Source: Streptomyces sp. NBC_01267 (GTDB taxonomy: Bacteria > Actinomycetota > Actinomycetes > Streptomycetales > Streptomycetaceae). Taken from it: a stretch of DNA of 64,000 bases. Both the position numbers and the translations under genes were made by a program. The stretch spans positions 7,361,001 through 7,425,000 of the forward strand of contig NZ_CP108455.1 in NCBI RefSeq assembly GCF_036241575.1, given 5' to 3'. The notes beneath the pieces were generated by a model. That model worked only from the letters and a program-made list of their open reading frames with translations, made no database searches and was not told the DNA's origin. The first letter of the stretch is position 1, and every line of letters begins with the position of its first letter. Positions 1 to 8,896 of the stretch are shown here, one piece after another.

Positions 1-660
1 CAGTACCAGTGGATGGTGCCGCAGGACCTGTCCGGGGTGGTGGACCTGATCGGCGGCAAGGACGCGGCCAACCAGCGTCTCGACTCCTTCTTCGCGTACG
101 ACCAGCTGCTCGCCGACCCGGCGAAGACGGCCCGCGAGGTGTGGGTCAACGGTCCGTACGACTACTACAACGCCGACAAGTACAACCCGCAGAACGAGCC
201 GGACCTGATCGCCCCGTACACCTACCTGTCGACCGGCCAGCCGTGGAAGACGACCGACGTGGTGCACGCCGCGCTCACCCTCTTCACGGACACCCCGACG
301 GGTATGACGGGCAACGACGACATGGGCACCATGTCCGCCTGGGACGTCCTGTCCTCCATCGGCGTCTACCCGGTGCAGCCGGGCAGTGACACCTGGGGCC
401 TGTCGACGCCGGCCTTCCAGCGGGTCGACATCAAGCTGGACCGCCGCTACTACCCGCACGGAAGCTTCACGGTGACGGCGCCGGGCGCCTCCGACACCGA
501 CCGCTACATCCAGTCGGCCTCCGTCGACGGCAAGGGGCACGCGAAGACGTATCTCACGACCGCCGAGATCCGCAAGGCGCGCACGCTGTCCTTCACCGTC
601 GGGGCCGAGCCGTCCGACTGGGGCACGGGCGCCTCGGCGGCGCCGCCGTCCATCGGCTGA
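1..660 (+). CDS. GH92 alpha-1,2-mannosidase, C-terminal part
   Basis: The gene enters from the left edge, so only the last 219 residues are visible. The segment GNDDMGTMSAW followed by a GVYPVQPG stretch is the hallmark of the C-terminal catalytic (alpha/alpha)6 domain of family 92 glycosidases; the Asp pair there belongs to the general-base region in characterised members. GH92 enzymes are calcium-dependent exo-mannosidases that trim alpha-mannosides from glycoproteins and are usually exported in Streptomyces. The final ~60 residues form the beta-rich tail, and no extra carbohydrate-binding module follows before the stop. It converges on the next gene across a shared hairpin. Linkage specificity cannot be judged from this fragment. 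Confidence 0.9.
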   Translation, partial: QYQWMVPQDLSGVVDLIGGKDAANQRLDSFFAYDQLLADPAKTAREVWVNGPYDYYNADKYNPQNEPDLIAPYTYLSTGQPWKTTDVVHAALTLFTDTPTGMTGNDDMGTMSAWDVLSSIGVYPVQPGSDTWGLSTPAFQRVDIKLDRRYYPHGSFTVTAPGASDTDRYIQSASVDGKGHAKTYLTTAEIRKARTLSFTVGAEPSDWGTGASAAPPSIG

Positions 661-683
661 CCACAGCGCAGCACAACACGGAA

Positions 684-714
684 CCGCCCGCCCCCGGTGA
701 CCGGGGACGGGCGG
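684..714. terminator. Bidirectional hairpin terminator
   Basis: A 15-bp arm (684-698) pairs with 700-714 through one G:U-type mismatch, giving a very GC-rich stem between two convergent genes. It probably ends transcription from both sides. No long T tract follows, as is usual in Streptomyces. Confidence 0.7.
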
Positions 715-727
715 CTCTTGTGGTGGG

Positions 728-1141
728 TCAGCCCTTGGCGCCGCGCGGAGCGACGAAGGTCTGGCTTCCGTCGCGCATGACGTCCTTGCAGTACTGCACG
801 TAGCCGGTGTTGTCCATGTACTTCGCCGAGACCCAGGTGGAGCGGTCACGCAGCAGGTACCAGATGTCGTTGCCCTCGATGTTCTGGGCGCGGACCTTGC
901 AGCGCAGGCCGACCTGCTCGCGGTAGCGGAGCGACCCCTTCGCGGAAGAGTCGGTGCTGGGGTACTGGCGCTCGATGAGACCGGCGCCGGCGGTGACCGT
1001 GCCGTACGGACGCGGCGGAGCTGCCTGCGCAGGGGCCGCGGCGAGCAGCGTCGCGCCGAGAGCGGCGGCGGTGGCCAGTGCACCCGCCCCGGCGACGATC
1101 TTCTTGCCTCGGACAGAGCGGAGGACGGCATGTGTGGACAA
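728..1141 (-). CDS. Small secreted protein, SH3-like
   Basis: 137 residues if read from a TTG at 1141, which I prefer because a GGAG sits six bases upstream. The ATG at 1213 would add residues that do not look like a signal peptide. The N-terminus is a clear Sec signal (SVRGKK, then an Ala/Leu core ending AAPAQA). The mature ~95 residues contain two Cys that could form a disulfide and a pattern (Y-x-Q-V-G-L-R-C and W-V-S-A-K-Y-M) resembling bacterial SH3 domains of secreted actinobacterial proteins. The biochemical role is unknown; cell-wall or surface association is an inference from fold and export. Confidence 0.7.
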   Translation of the reverse strand: MSTHAVLRSVRGKKIVAGAGALATAAALGATLLAAAPAQAAPPRPYGTVTAGAGLIERQYPSTDSSAKGSLRYREQVGLRCKVRAQNIEGNDIWYLLRDRSTWVSAKYMDNTGYVQYCKDVMRDGSQTFVAPRGAKG

Positions 1142-1414
1142 GGAAGTCTCCTGTTCTTGTTGCGCAATGACACCCATTGACGCGAAAGAGACATTACGGC
1201 TCAAAGGTCCCAACGAGTCGGAGAAACCACGGTGTTGGGCCGAACGTGTGAGGTGAAAGTTGTCCGGGGCGCCGCGCGGGCGGCGGCTCGGGGTGTCCGA
1301 GCGCCCGGCTGGCGTTTTTGGCTTCCGGCCCGGCTGCGTATATCTTCGTCAGTTGGCCGTCGGTCGACTGCTGACCTGGGGCTACGGCGTAAGACATAAG
1401 ACAGAGGAACGACG

Positions 1415-2869
1415 ATGACGGTGACAGAGGACAGCCAGGCGTTCGGCCCCGGCATCGATCCGGAGCGGCTGGCTCTCTGCCTCAGCGTGCTCGAGGAACT
1501 GGACAGGATCGACGTCGACCACCCGGACGCGGTGGCCGTACGCCGGGCCACCGCGGGTGTCTACCGGACCGTGAAGCAGCGCCGCCGCCAGGAGCGCCGC
1601 GCCGCCAAGACCGCCCACGACAAGGCCGTCACCGAGGCCACCGCCACCGGCTCCGCCGAGCGCATCGACGACGAGACGCAGGGGGTGCTGCCGTCGTCGA
1701 CGGCCAGTGGGGAGATCGCGGGCATACTCCAGCGCCCCCGGTCCTGCTACATCTGCAAGAAGCGGTACGTCGAGGTCGACGTCTTCTACCACCAGCTCTG
1801 CCGGGACTGCGCCGCGGAGAACCGTTCCCGGCGTGACGCGCGTACCGACCTGACCGGCAAGCGGGCGCTGCTCACCGGCGGCCGGGCGAAGATCGGCATG
1901 TACATCGCGCTGCGGCTGCTGCGCGACGGCGCGCACACCACCATCACCACGCGCTTTCCCAAGGACGCGATCCGCCGCTTCAAGTCGATGCCGGACAGCG
2001 CCGAGTGGATCCACCGTCTGAAGATCGTCGGTATCGATCTGCGCGACCCCGCCCAGGTCGTCGCGCTCGCCGATTCGGTCGCCGCCGAGGGGCCGCTGGA
2101 CATCCTGATCAACAACGCCGCGCAGACGGTACGCCGCTCCCCGCAGGCGTACAGCGAACTGATCGCCGCCGAGACCGCACCCCTGCCCGCGGGCGAGCTG
2201 CCCTCGTCGCAGGTCATCGGTGCCTTCGGCAGCGGCGCGCAGGTGTCCCTGCCCAGCGCGCGGCCCGGCGGGCTGAGTGCCCAGGACGTCTCCGAGCTGG
2301 CGCTGGTCACCGGGTCCGCCTCGCTCGCCCGGATCGAGGCGGGCACGGCGATCGACGCCGGAGGTTTGGTGCCCGATCTGCACGACACCAACAGCTGGAT
2401 CCAGACCGTCGAGGAGGTCGACGCGGTCGAACTGCTGGAGGTCCAGCTCTGCAACTCCACCGCGCCGTTCATCCTGATCAGCCGGTTGCGCCCGGCGATG
2501 GCCGCGGCCGAGGCCAGGCGCACCTACGTGGTGAACGTCTCCGCGATGGAGGGCGTCTTCAGCCGCGGTTACAAGGGCGCGGGCCACCCGCACACGAACA
2601 TGGCCAAGGCCGCACTGAACATGCTCACCCGCACCAGCGGCCAGGAGATGTTCGAGTCCGACGGCATCCTGATGACCGCGGTGGACACCGGCTGGATCAC
2701 CGACGAGCGCCCGCACCCCGACAAGATGCGGCTCGCCGACGAGGGCTTCCACGCCCCGCTGGACCTCATCGACGGGGCGGCCCGGGTCTACGACCCGATC
2801 GTGCGCGGTGAGGGCGGCGAGGACCTGCACAGCGTCTTCCTCAAGGACTACGCCCCCGCCAACTGGTAG
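1415..2869 (+). CDS. SDR-family protein with N-terminal zinc finger
   Basis: 484 residues with an SD (GAGGA) seven bases before the ATG. Residues 1-100 are a charged helical region; about 110-132 hold CYICKK and CRDC, a four-Cys zinc-finger pattern. A Rossmann domain follows: RALLTGGRAKIG is a diverged TGxxxGxG nucleotide site, then INNAAQT (the NNA motif). Near the C-terminus the catalytic Y-x-x-x-K is replaced by HTNMAK, so Thr lies where Tyr is expected while Lys is kept. A long insert (about 255-330) separates the core strands. The fold is SDR, but classical oxidoreductase chemistry is doubtful. It is monocistronic, divergent from the secreted-protein gene and convergent with the HD-domain gene. 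Confidence 0.8.
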   Translation: MTVTEDSQAFGPGIDPERLALCLSVLEELDRIDVDHPDAVAVRRATAGVYRTVKQRRRQERRAAKTAHDKAVTEATATGSAERIDDETQGVLPSSTASGEIAGILQRPRSCYICKKRYVEVDVFYHQLCRDCAAENRSRRDARTDLTGKRALLTGGRAKIGMYIALRLLRDGAHTTITTRFPKDAIRRFKSMPDSAEWIHRLKIVGIDLRDPAQVVALADSVAAEGPLDILINNAAQTVRRSPQAYSELIAAETAPLPAGELPSSQVIGAFGSGAQVSLPSARPGGLSAQDVSELALVTGSASLARIEAGTAIDAGGLVPDLHDTNSWIQTVEEVDAVELLEVQLCNSTAPFILISRLRPAMAAAEARRTYVVNVSAMEGVFSRGYKGAGHPHTNMAKAALNMLTRTSGQEMFESDGILMTAVDTGWITDERPHPDKMRLADEGFHAPLDLIDGAARVYDPIVRGEGGEDLHSVFLKDYAPANW

Positions 2870-2892
2870 GCCCGTCCCGCCGACTGCCGGGT

Positions 2893-2917
2893 CCGGCCGC
2901 CACGTGTTTGCGGCCGG
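2893..2917. terminator. Hairpin between convergent genes
   Basis: CCGGCCGC (2893-2900) pairs perfectly with GCGGCCGG (2910-2917) around a nine-base loop. It lies in the 75-bp gap between the convergent SDR and HD-domain genes, so it can serve both. Confidence 0.55.
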
Positions 2918-2944
2918 GCCGCCCGCAGTGCCCGGGGCGGCCCG

Positions 2945-3487
2945 TCAGAAGGCCTGTGAGGCAACCAGCTCCAGCACCGGACGCCAGTCCTCCATGACGC
3001 CCGCGTCGAGTCCCACGACCTTGCCCTCGTCGTCGGCCTGCCGCAGGATGACGGCGGCCTCCGCGAGTGGATCCGCCGCGAACGCGGCAGCCTCGGCAGG
3101 CGCCATCGCGCCGCCCTGGGCCCGCAGTGTCAGTGCGCTCTGCGGCGACAGCGGCCGTCCCGGCTCGATCGCCGCGAGATAGCGCTTCGCGGGCACGTGC
3201 AGCCGTACGAGTCCGGCCACCCGCCCGCCGAGCAGCGGGCGCACCGCGTCGGCGGCCCGGTCGGCGTGGCCCGCGTCGTCGCCCGGATGGAGCAGATGCC
3301 CCAGGTCGTGGACGAGCCCCGCGACCTGCAGCTCCTTGTCGCTGGGGTGCGAGCGGCGCAGCAGATGCGCGGTCTGGAGCGCGTGGTCGTGCAGGTCGAC
3401 GGGATCCCCGCTGCGGTCCGGGGCGTCCCACGCGCCCCGGCAGCCGTGCAGCAGATCCATCAGTTCGTCCACGGTGGCCGGTGTCAT
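2945..3487 (-). CDS. HD-domain phosphohydrolase/oxygenase-like protein
   Basis: 180 residues. The metal-binding HD signature is clear: LHDHALQTAHLL, then GLVHDLGHLL, then a downstream His and Asp. Its size and layout match the group containing PhnZ and myo-inositol-oxygenase-like mixed-valence di-iron proteins, as well as generic HD phosphohydrolases; I cannot separate these by eye. No phosphonate genes lie nearby, so a PhnZ role has no contextual support. The ATG at 3487 is preceded by GGAGGAA at good spacing. It is transcribed alone, divergent from the small-peptide gene. Confidence 0.75.
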   Translation of the reverse strand: MTPATVDELMDLLHGCRGAWDAPDRSGDPVDLHDHALQTAHLLRRSHPSDKELQVAGLVHDLGHLLHPGDDAGHADRAADAVRPLLGGRVAGLVRLHVPAKRYLAAIEPGRPLSPQSALTLRAQGGAMAPAEAAAFAADPLAEAAVILRQADDEGKVVGLDAGVMEDWRPVLELVASQAF

Positions 3488-3779
3488 GGCGATTCCTCCC
3501 CGGAGTGCCTTCGGGCGGAATCGAGCAGATCATGACGGGATGAACGTGCCGCTGAACACAGGGCAAAGAAAACTTGGCCATCCGAATGCCGCCCCTATCG
3601 AGCGGAACCCCGCTCATTTGGTTACTCTGATGTGGACGGTCAGCCGGCGGGACTCCACAAAGTTCCTCGGCCCGTCCCGGGACAGGCACGTACCAAGGCC
3701 GGGGTCCCGCCAGAAGACCGGCGCCACCGCGTCCGAACTGCCCCTGTCCACGCGGTAACGCGACACAAAGGAGTGCGCG

Positions 3780-3950
3780 GTGACACCAGAGACCATGACG
3801 AAGCGCGAGCAGCGCCCCGCAGAACGCAGTGATCGGGCCCGGCCCGAGAAGCTCCTCAACCTCGACGTCTGGGCCAGGTCGGCCCCGATCAGGCTGGCAG
3901 GTTACGAGGACGATCTCGCCGAGCCGCACATCCTGCAGGGAATCGACTGA
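3780..3950 (+). CDS. Small unrecognised peptide, 56 aa
   Basis: A GTG start with AAAGGAG upstream opens a 56-residue frame that ends directly before a strong hairpin terminator, so this looks like a complete small gene. The first ~20 residues are basic and polar (KREQRPAERSDRARPEK); the remainder (LLNLDVWARSAPIRLAGYED, then DLAEPHILQGID) is mixed hydrophobic and acidic with one Trp and no Cys. There is no signal peptide or membrane segment. I do not recognise the family. The highly charged head followed by a distinct tail would suit a small regulator or a peptide precursor, but no maturation genes are adjacent. Confidence 0.6.
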   Translation: MTPETMTKREQRPAERSDRARPEKLLNLDVWARSAPIRLAGYEDDLAEPHILQGID

Positions 3951-3970
3951 CCGCTTCTCTTCTGAGCGCA

Positions 3971-4020
3971 CGGCGCCCGACGCATGCAGTACTGATGCGC
4001 CGGGCGCCGTTCTCGTTTTC
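3971..4020 (+). terminator. Rho-independent terminator
   Basis: A 15-bp stem (3971-3985 with 3995-4009, one G:U) around a nine-base loop is followed by a T-rich run, TTCTCGTTTTC. This is one of the few canonical intrinsic terminators in the window, and it begins 21 bases after the small-peptide stop codon. Confidence 0.85.
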
Positions 4021-4129
4021 TCCGCCCGGCCGGTGGGGTGCGCGGTGCGGAGACCCGTACGTACAGGTTCATTTCCTCAGGCATCCGATGTCTGGGTGAT
4101 GCAACTTCCACTCTGTGCGGTGAAGTGTA

Positions 4130-4158
4130 TTGACAGGCGCCTGTGGTGCTTCAATCAT
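4130..4158 (+). promoter_or_regulatory. Fucosidase promoter with operator; leaderless start
   Basis: TTGACA (4130-4135) and AATCAT (4153-4158) are separated by 17 bases. The expected transcription start, about 4165-4167, coincides with the ATG at 4167, so the mRNA is probably leaderless. ACAGGCGCCTGT (4133-4144), a perfect 12-bp palindrome, overlaps the -35 box and looks like a repressor site. Confidence 0.6.
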
Positions 4159-4166
4159 CGGACCTC

Positions 4167-6536
4167 ATGACCGAACTTCCTAGGCGCCATGTACTCGGAA
4201 TGACGGCGGGCGCGGCAGTCGGCGCTGCCCTGCTCACCCCGGCCACGGCCGAAGCGGCTCCGGGAGCTCCAGCACTTCCGGGAGCGACGGAGACCGCCGG
4301 AAAGGCGAAGGGCGACTGGGGCGCGGTCCCGGCCGCCGTTCCCGTACCGCTCGACAGTTGGTTCGACAACGACGGGATCGACACGGCGGATGCCCGCGGA
4401 GGCGACTTCGACGGCTCCGGATACACCTTCCCCGGTGAAGAACTCCCCTCAGGAACAGTGCAGTTGAACGGCGTCCCGTTCCTCTTCCCGGCTTCCGCGG
4501 CGGGCGCCAAGAACAACATCGTGGCCCTCGGACAGCACATCGACCTGCCCCGGGGGAAGTATCTGTCCGGGTCGTTCCTCGTCTCGTGCAGTTACGGAGA
4601 GGCGTCCGGCCAGGCGACCCTGCACTACGCGGACGGCTCCACGTCCACGGCGGGGCTCGGGGGGCCGGACTGGTACGCGGGCGGCGGGCCGCTCTCGGCC
4701 CCCTACCGCTACACGGCCTCCGGCGAGAAGGACCAGCACCAGGTCAGTTTCGGGGTCGCCGAGCTGTCGATCGACCCGGCCAAGGAGGTGGTGGGCCTCA
4801 CGCTGCCGACCACGAACCCCGCCGAGGCCGACAAGTCGTCCCTCCATGTCTTCGCGCTCTCCCTGCAGCCCGCGGCGGACGGAAGGGCGCTGGCCCTGCG
4901 GGACGCCCACTCCACCACCAGCCTCCTCGACTCCCGCGCGCAGAGCGTCGAGGTCACCGTCGTCAACGCGGGGACCGTCGCGATCCTCGGCGCCGACGCA
5001 CTCACCGTCTCCGTGGATGTCGACGGCGCCGGGACGGTGATCCCCGCCCGGATCCCGAGGCTTGCCCCCGGCGACCAGGCCAGGGTGCGGATCGGGATCC
5101 GCAACAAGCCCGGCGTGAAGCCCGGAACCGCCCGCGACGGCCAGGTCGTGGCGCGGGGCCGCGGCCAGGACGCGGCCACGGCCCGGAGCAGGCTCACCCT
5201 CGGGGTGCCGGACTTCGCGGCCACCGACGAGTCGCTCTCCACCCATCAGGCGCCCTACTGGTTCCAGGACGCCAAGTTCGGGATCTTCATCCACTGGGGG
5301 GTCTACTCGGTACCCGCCTGGGCGCCGGTCGGCAAGCAGTACGCCGAGTGGTACTGGAACCAGATGCAGGACCCGAACAACGCGACCTACGCCCACCACC
5401 GCGACGTCTACGGCGAGAACTTCACCTACGACGACTTCATCCCGCGGTTCAAGGCCGAGAAGTTCGATCCGCGCTCCTGGGTCGAGCTGTTCCGGGACGC
5501 CGGAGCCCAGTACCACGTGCTCACCTCCAAGCACCACGAGGGCTTCGCGCTCTGGGACACCAAGGTCTCCGACCGCAACGCCGTGAAGATGGGCCCGAAG
5601 CGCGATCTCGTCAAGGAGCTCTTCGACGCGTCCCGCAGATACGCGCCGGAGCTCCACCGGGGCCTGTACTTCTCGATGCCCGAGTGGTTCAACCCGGACA
5701 ACCCCTGGAGCGGGTACGCGCCGCGCAACCCGTACACCCTGGAGCCCGTCCCGTACACCGGCTACACCGCGGGCAAGGACTACATCAAGGACTACCAGGC
5801 CCCGCAGATGCTGGAACTGATCGACGGCTACGACCCCGAGGTGCTGTGGTGCGACATCGGCGGGGCGAACGACAGCCACCGGGTGCTGGCGGAGTACTAC
5901 AACCACGCCAAGAACCGTGCCCGGCCGATCGAGGTCGCCGTGAACAACCGGTCGGGCATCGGCCCGCACGACTTCACGACGCCCGAGTACGCGACGTACG
6001 ACTCGATCGTCACCGACAAGTGGGAGGCCAGCCGGGGGCTCGACCCGTACAGCTACGGCTACAACCAGGCCACTCCCGACAGCATGTACATGACCGCTGA
6101 GGAGATCGTGCACACGCTCGTCGACACGTCCAGCAAGAACGGCAACTTCCTGCTGGACATCGGACCGCGCGCGGACGGCACCATCCCCGAGATCATGCAG
6201 ACCCGGCTGCGTGAGACGGGGAAGTGGCTGGAGGTCAACGGGGAGGCGATCTACGGCAGCACCTACTGGGCGCGGATGCCGCAGCTGGGTCAGGACCTGC
6301 GCTTCACGGTCCGGCCGGGCAAGGCGTTCTACATCCACTCGCTGGCCCGGCCCGGCGCCACGCTCACGGTCGAGGCGCCGGTACCGGCCCGCAGTGGCGA
6401 CAAGATCACCATGCTCGGCCACGGGCGCCCGCTCAACTGGCGCACCAGCGGCGCCAAGCTCGTGATCGACGTACCCGCGGCGGCCCGTTCGGCGGGCAGG
6501 TACGCGTGGGTCTTCAAGGTCGAGCAGGTCAAGTAG
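4167..6536 (+). CDS. Tat-exported GH29 alpha-L-fucosidase
   Basis: 789 residues from the ATG at 4167. An upstream in-frame ATG at 4143 overlaps the promoter and would put extra residues before the twin-arginine signal (PRRHVLGM, then an Ala-rich core). Residues ~40-340 are beta-rich (two putative beta domains); ~360-690 are the GH29 TIM barrel, with KFGIFIHWG, TSKHHEGFALW and the nucleophile Asp563 in EVLWCDIGG. A C-terminal beta domain ends the protein. Layout and the KHHEGF motif fit a GH29-A-type fucosidase hydrolysing terminal alpha-L-fucose outside the cell. A strong hairpin follows. A second GH29 gene lies at 53.6 kb, and fucose-oxidation-like genes at 10.3-12.1 kb. Confidence 0.92.
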   Translation: MTELPRRHVLGMTAGAAVGAALLTPATAEAAPGAPALPGATETAGKAKGDWGAVPAAVPVPLDSWFDNDGIDTADARGGDFDGSGYTFPGEELPSGTVQLNGVPFLFPASAAGAKNNIVALGQHIDLPRGKYLSGSFLVSCSYGEASGQATLHYADGSTSTAGLGGPDWYAGGGPLSAPYRYTASGEKDQHQVSFGVAELSIDPAKEVVGLTLPTTNPAEADKSSLHVFALSLQPAADGRALALRDAHSTTSLLDSRAQSVEVTVVNAGTVAILGADALTVSVDVDGAGTVIPARIPRLAPGDQARVRIGIRNKPGVKPGTARDGQVVARGRGQDAATARSRLTLGVPDFAATDESLSTHQAPYWFQDAKFGIFIHWGVYSVPAWAPVGKQYAEWYWNQMQDPNNATYAHHRDVYGENFTYDDFIPRFKAEKFDPRSWVELFRDAGAQYHVLTSKHHEGFALWDTKVSDRNAVKMGPKRDLVKELFDASRRYAPELHRGLYFSMPEWFNPDNPWSGYAPRNPYTLEPVPYTGYTAGKDYIKDYQAPQMLELIDGYDPEVLWCDIGGANDSHRVLAEYYNHAKNRARPIEVAVNNRSGIGPHDFTTPEYATYDSIVTDKWEASRGLDPYSYGYNQATPDSMYMTAEEIVHTLVDTSSKNGNFLLDIGPRADGTIPEIMQTRLRETGKWLEVNGEAIYGSTYWARMPQLGQDLRFTVRPGKAFYIHSLARPGATLTVEAPVPARSGDKITMLGHGRPLNWRTSGAKLVIDVPAAARSAGRYAWVFKVEQVK

Positions 6537-6572
6537 GGGAAACCCCTCCCGGAGCCCCTCGGGTGACGGGTG

Positions 6573-6608
6573 GCGGGTCCGCCGGAGCACGTGAACCGGC
6601 GGACCCGC
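6573..6608. terminator. Hairpin after fucosidase gene
   Basis: A perfect 13-bp inverted repeat (6573-6585 with 6596-6608) with a ten-base loop. It lies between the fucosidase stop and the next gene. Confidence 0.75.
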
Positions 6609-6684
6609 AGGCCGGTGTGCCGAGCCCGTCCCCGGCTGAACGGGACCCCTCGAAGAATAGGACAAACCATGGCAGAGTGATCGC

Positions 6685-8757
6685 ATGGTTGAACGGGCAC
6701 CGGGCGCCTTCTCCCTTCCTGCGGACTGGCCCGCCCATCCCGATCTGAGTCTTGCCCTCAACCGCATGGGCAGCTTCGACTGGGACCTCGACAGCGGGCT
6801 GATGCACCTCGATCAGGCCGCGCTCGACGTGTTCGACCTCTACGCGGACGAGTACGACGGCCGGCCCGGCTCGCTCGCCCGGCGGGTACCCCGGGAGGAG
6901 TCCTCCCGGCTGGACGCGCTGGTGTCCCAGGCGCTCAAGAACGGCAGCACGTTCTACGGTGCGTACTTCCGCATCCGCCGCCGGGACGGTTCGCTGCGCT
7001 GGACCCATACGCAGGGCGTCGTCCGCCGGGACACCACCGGCCGGCCGCACCGCATCATCGGCATCGTCAGACACGCGGCCCAGGAACTCGCGGACGCCTC
7101 CGTCCGGATCGCGCTCGACACCGAGGGCCGTCGCAGGACCAGCGTCGTCGCGGGCACCACCGCTGCCCTGGCGCACGCCCGTACCGTGCAGGACGTCATC
7201 GATGTGCTCAACGACTCCCGCGGGCTCGAATACCTCGGCGCGGCCAGCCTCGTGATGGGGCTCGTCGAGGCGGGCCGGCTCGTGCTCGTCGCCGAGGGGC
7301 CGGTGGGGGGTTTCGTGCCCGGTACCCGCTACACCCGCGTGGACGAACACTTCCCGATGAGTGAGGTGGTCCGGACCTTCGCCCCCCGTTTCATCGAATC
7401 GGCGGAAGACTTCGCTGCTTCCTATCCGCAGCTGTGGCGGCAGATCAAGGGTCTCGGCATCAGTTCGGCCGCCTACCTCCCGCTGATCGCGCAGGCCCGC
7501 CCCATCGGGGCGATCGGGCTGCTCTACCGCGACAAGACCGGCTTCAGCGCCGACGAGCGCAATCTGCTGATCGCGCTCGGCAGCTCCGTCGGCCAGAGCC
7601 TACAGCGGGCCATGCTCTACGAACAGGAACACGACCTGGCCCAGGGCCTCCAGCAGGCCATGCTGCCGCGCCGGATCCCCTCCGTTCCCGGCGCACAGCT
7701 CGCGGTCCGCTACCGCGCGGCCCGCATCGGCCGTGACATCGGCGGCGACTGGTACGACGTGATCCCGCTGCCCAGCGGCCGGGTGGGCGCCGTCATCGGG
7801 GACGTGCAGGGGCACGACATCCATGCCGCGGCGGTGATGGGCCAGCTCCGCACGGTGCTCCGGGCCTACGCCGCCGAGGGGCACAGCCCGGCGACGGTGA
7901 TGGCGCGCGCCTCCGAATTCCTGCACGACCTGGACACCGATCGGTTCGCGACGTGTCTCTACGCCGAGGCCGATCTCGCCACCGGCGTCGTCCAGCTCGT
8001 CCGGGCCGGGCACGTCGACCCGCTGCTGCGGGCACCCGACAGGACCTGTCGCCGGGTAGGGGTGGACGGCGGTCTGCCGCTGGGGCTCTCGGCGGAGTTC
8101 GGGGAGCTCGACTACCCGGTCACCACCGCCGAACTGGACCCGGGGCACACCCTGCTGCTCTTCACCGACGGTCTCGTGGAGGAGCCGGGCGCCGATCTGG
8201 ACGACGGGATGCAGCAGCTCACCCGGCTCGTGGAGGGCGGCCCCCGGGATCTCCAACTGCTCGCCGACCAGCTGTGCGAGGTGGTCGACGAGCGGGGCGG
8301 CGAGGACGACGTCGCGCTGTTGCTGCTCCGCAGACAGGGCCTCGACGCGCCCCAGGACGGTGGCCGTCTCCAGCAGCAGGTGGGGCAGTCGGATCCCGCA
8401 GCGCTCAGCTCCGCCCGCCACATGCTCCGGGCGGCGGTACAGGCCTGGGGGGCCGGAGAGCGCGCGGACGCGGTCGAACTCGCCGCGGACGAGCTGATGA
8501 CCAATGCCCTGATACACACCGACGGCGGCGCCGTCGTCACCATCAGGATGCTCTCGCTGCCGCGCCGCAGGCTGCGCATCGAGGTCGACGACACCTCCAG
8601 CGCGCTGCCGCGCCGCAGGGAGGCGGGGGAGTCGGGGGTCTCCGGGCGCGGGCTGCTGCTCGTGGACCAGCTCGCGGACGAATGGGGCGTCGAATCCCGG
8701 GGCGCGGGCAAGTGCGTCTGGTGCGCATTCGACGTACCGGACCAGACGGAAATGTGA
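6685..8757 (+). CDS. PAS-GAF-SpoIIE phosphatase with kinase-like ATPase domain
   Basis: 690 residues, no membrane segment. Order: PAS (~25-130, with DGSLRWTHTQG), GAF (~150-315), PP2C/SpoIIE-type phosphatase (~325-545; GGDWYDV and GDVQGHD are the metal-binding motifs; FTDGLVE also fits), and a C-terminal HATPase_c_2 domain (~565-685; ADELMTNALIHT, then SGRGLLLVD). This architecture is abundant in Streptomyces, where such proteins act in partner-switching control of anti-sigma-factor antagonists; the ATPase part resembles RsbW-like kinases. The PAS and GAF parts presumably sense a small ligand. No antagonist gene is adjacent, so the target is unknown. Confidence 0.9.
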   Translation: MVERAPGAFSLPADWPAHPDLSLALNRMGSFDWDLDSGLMHLDQAALDVFDLYADEYDGRPGSLARRVPREESSRLDALVSQALKNGSTFYGAYFRIRRRDGSLRWTHTQGVVRRDTTGRPHRIIGIVRHAAQELADASVRIALDTEGRRRTSVVAGTTAALAHARTVQDVIDVLNDSRGLEYLGAASLVMGLVEAGRLVLVAEGPVGGFVPGTRYTRVDEHFPMSEVVRTFAPRFIESAEDFAASYPQLWRQIKGLGISSAAYLPLIAQARPIGAIGLLYRDKTGFSADERNLLIALGSSVGQSLQRAMLYEQEHDLAQGLQQAMLPRRIPSVPGAQLAVRYRAARIGRDIGGDWYDVIPLPSGRVGAVIGDVQGHDIHAAAVMGQLRTVLRAYAAEGHSPATVMARASEFLHDLDTDRFATCLYAEADLATGVVQLVRAGHVDPLLRAPDRTCRRVGVDGGLPLGLSAEFGELDYPVTTAELDPGHTLLLFTDGLVEEPGADLDDGMQQLTRLVEGGPRDLQLLADQLCEVVDERGGEDDVALLLLRRQGLDAPQDGGRLQQQVGQSDPAALSSARHMLRAAVQAWGAGERADAVELAADELMTNALIHTDGGAVVTIRMLSLPRRRLRIEVDDTSSALPRRREAGESGVSGRGLLLVDQLADEWGVESRGAGKCVWCAFDVPDQTEM

Positions 8758-8896
8758 CGGATACCGAACGGTAACTGTCAGTATCGGGATCGCACTTGAC
8801 CGTAACCGACCATCGGGGGTTGGCTGCTGAGTCCGGAGACTCCGCCCCCGGACGTGCAGTACCGGCTCCCGACGACATCGAGGATCTGAGGATCTG

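Noticed and set aside
1382..2830. Long minus-strand frame opposite the zinc-finger SDR
   Set aside because: No domain, SD or plausible composition; the plus frame has clear SDR motifs.
3197..3758. Plus-strand frames opposite the HD-domain gene and in the gap before the small peptide
   Set aside because: Composition is that of antisense frames; no SD and no conserved motif.
4449..6767. Long minus-strand frame opposite the GH29 fucosidase
   Set aside because: Shadow of the fucosidase codon pattern; no recognisable motif.
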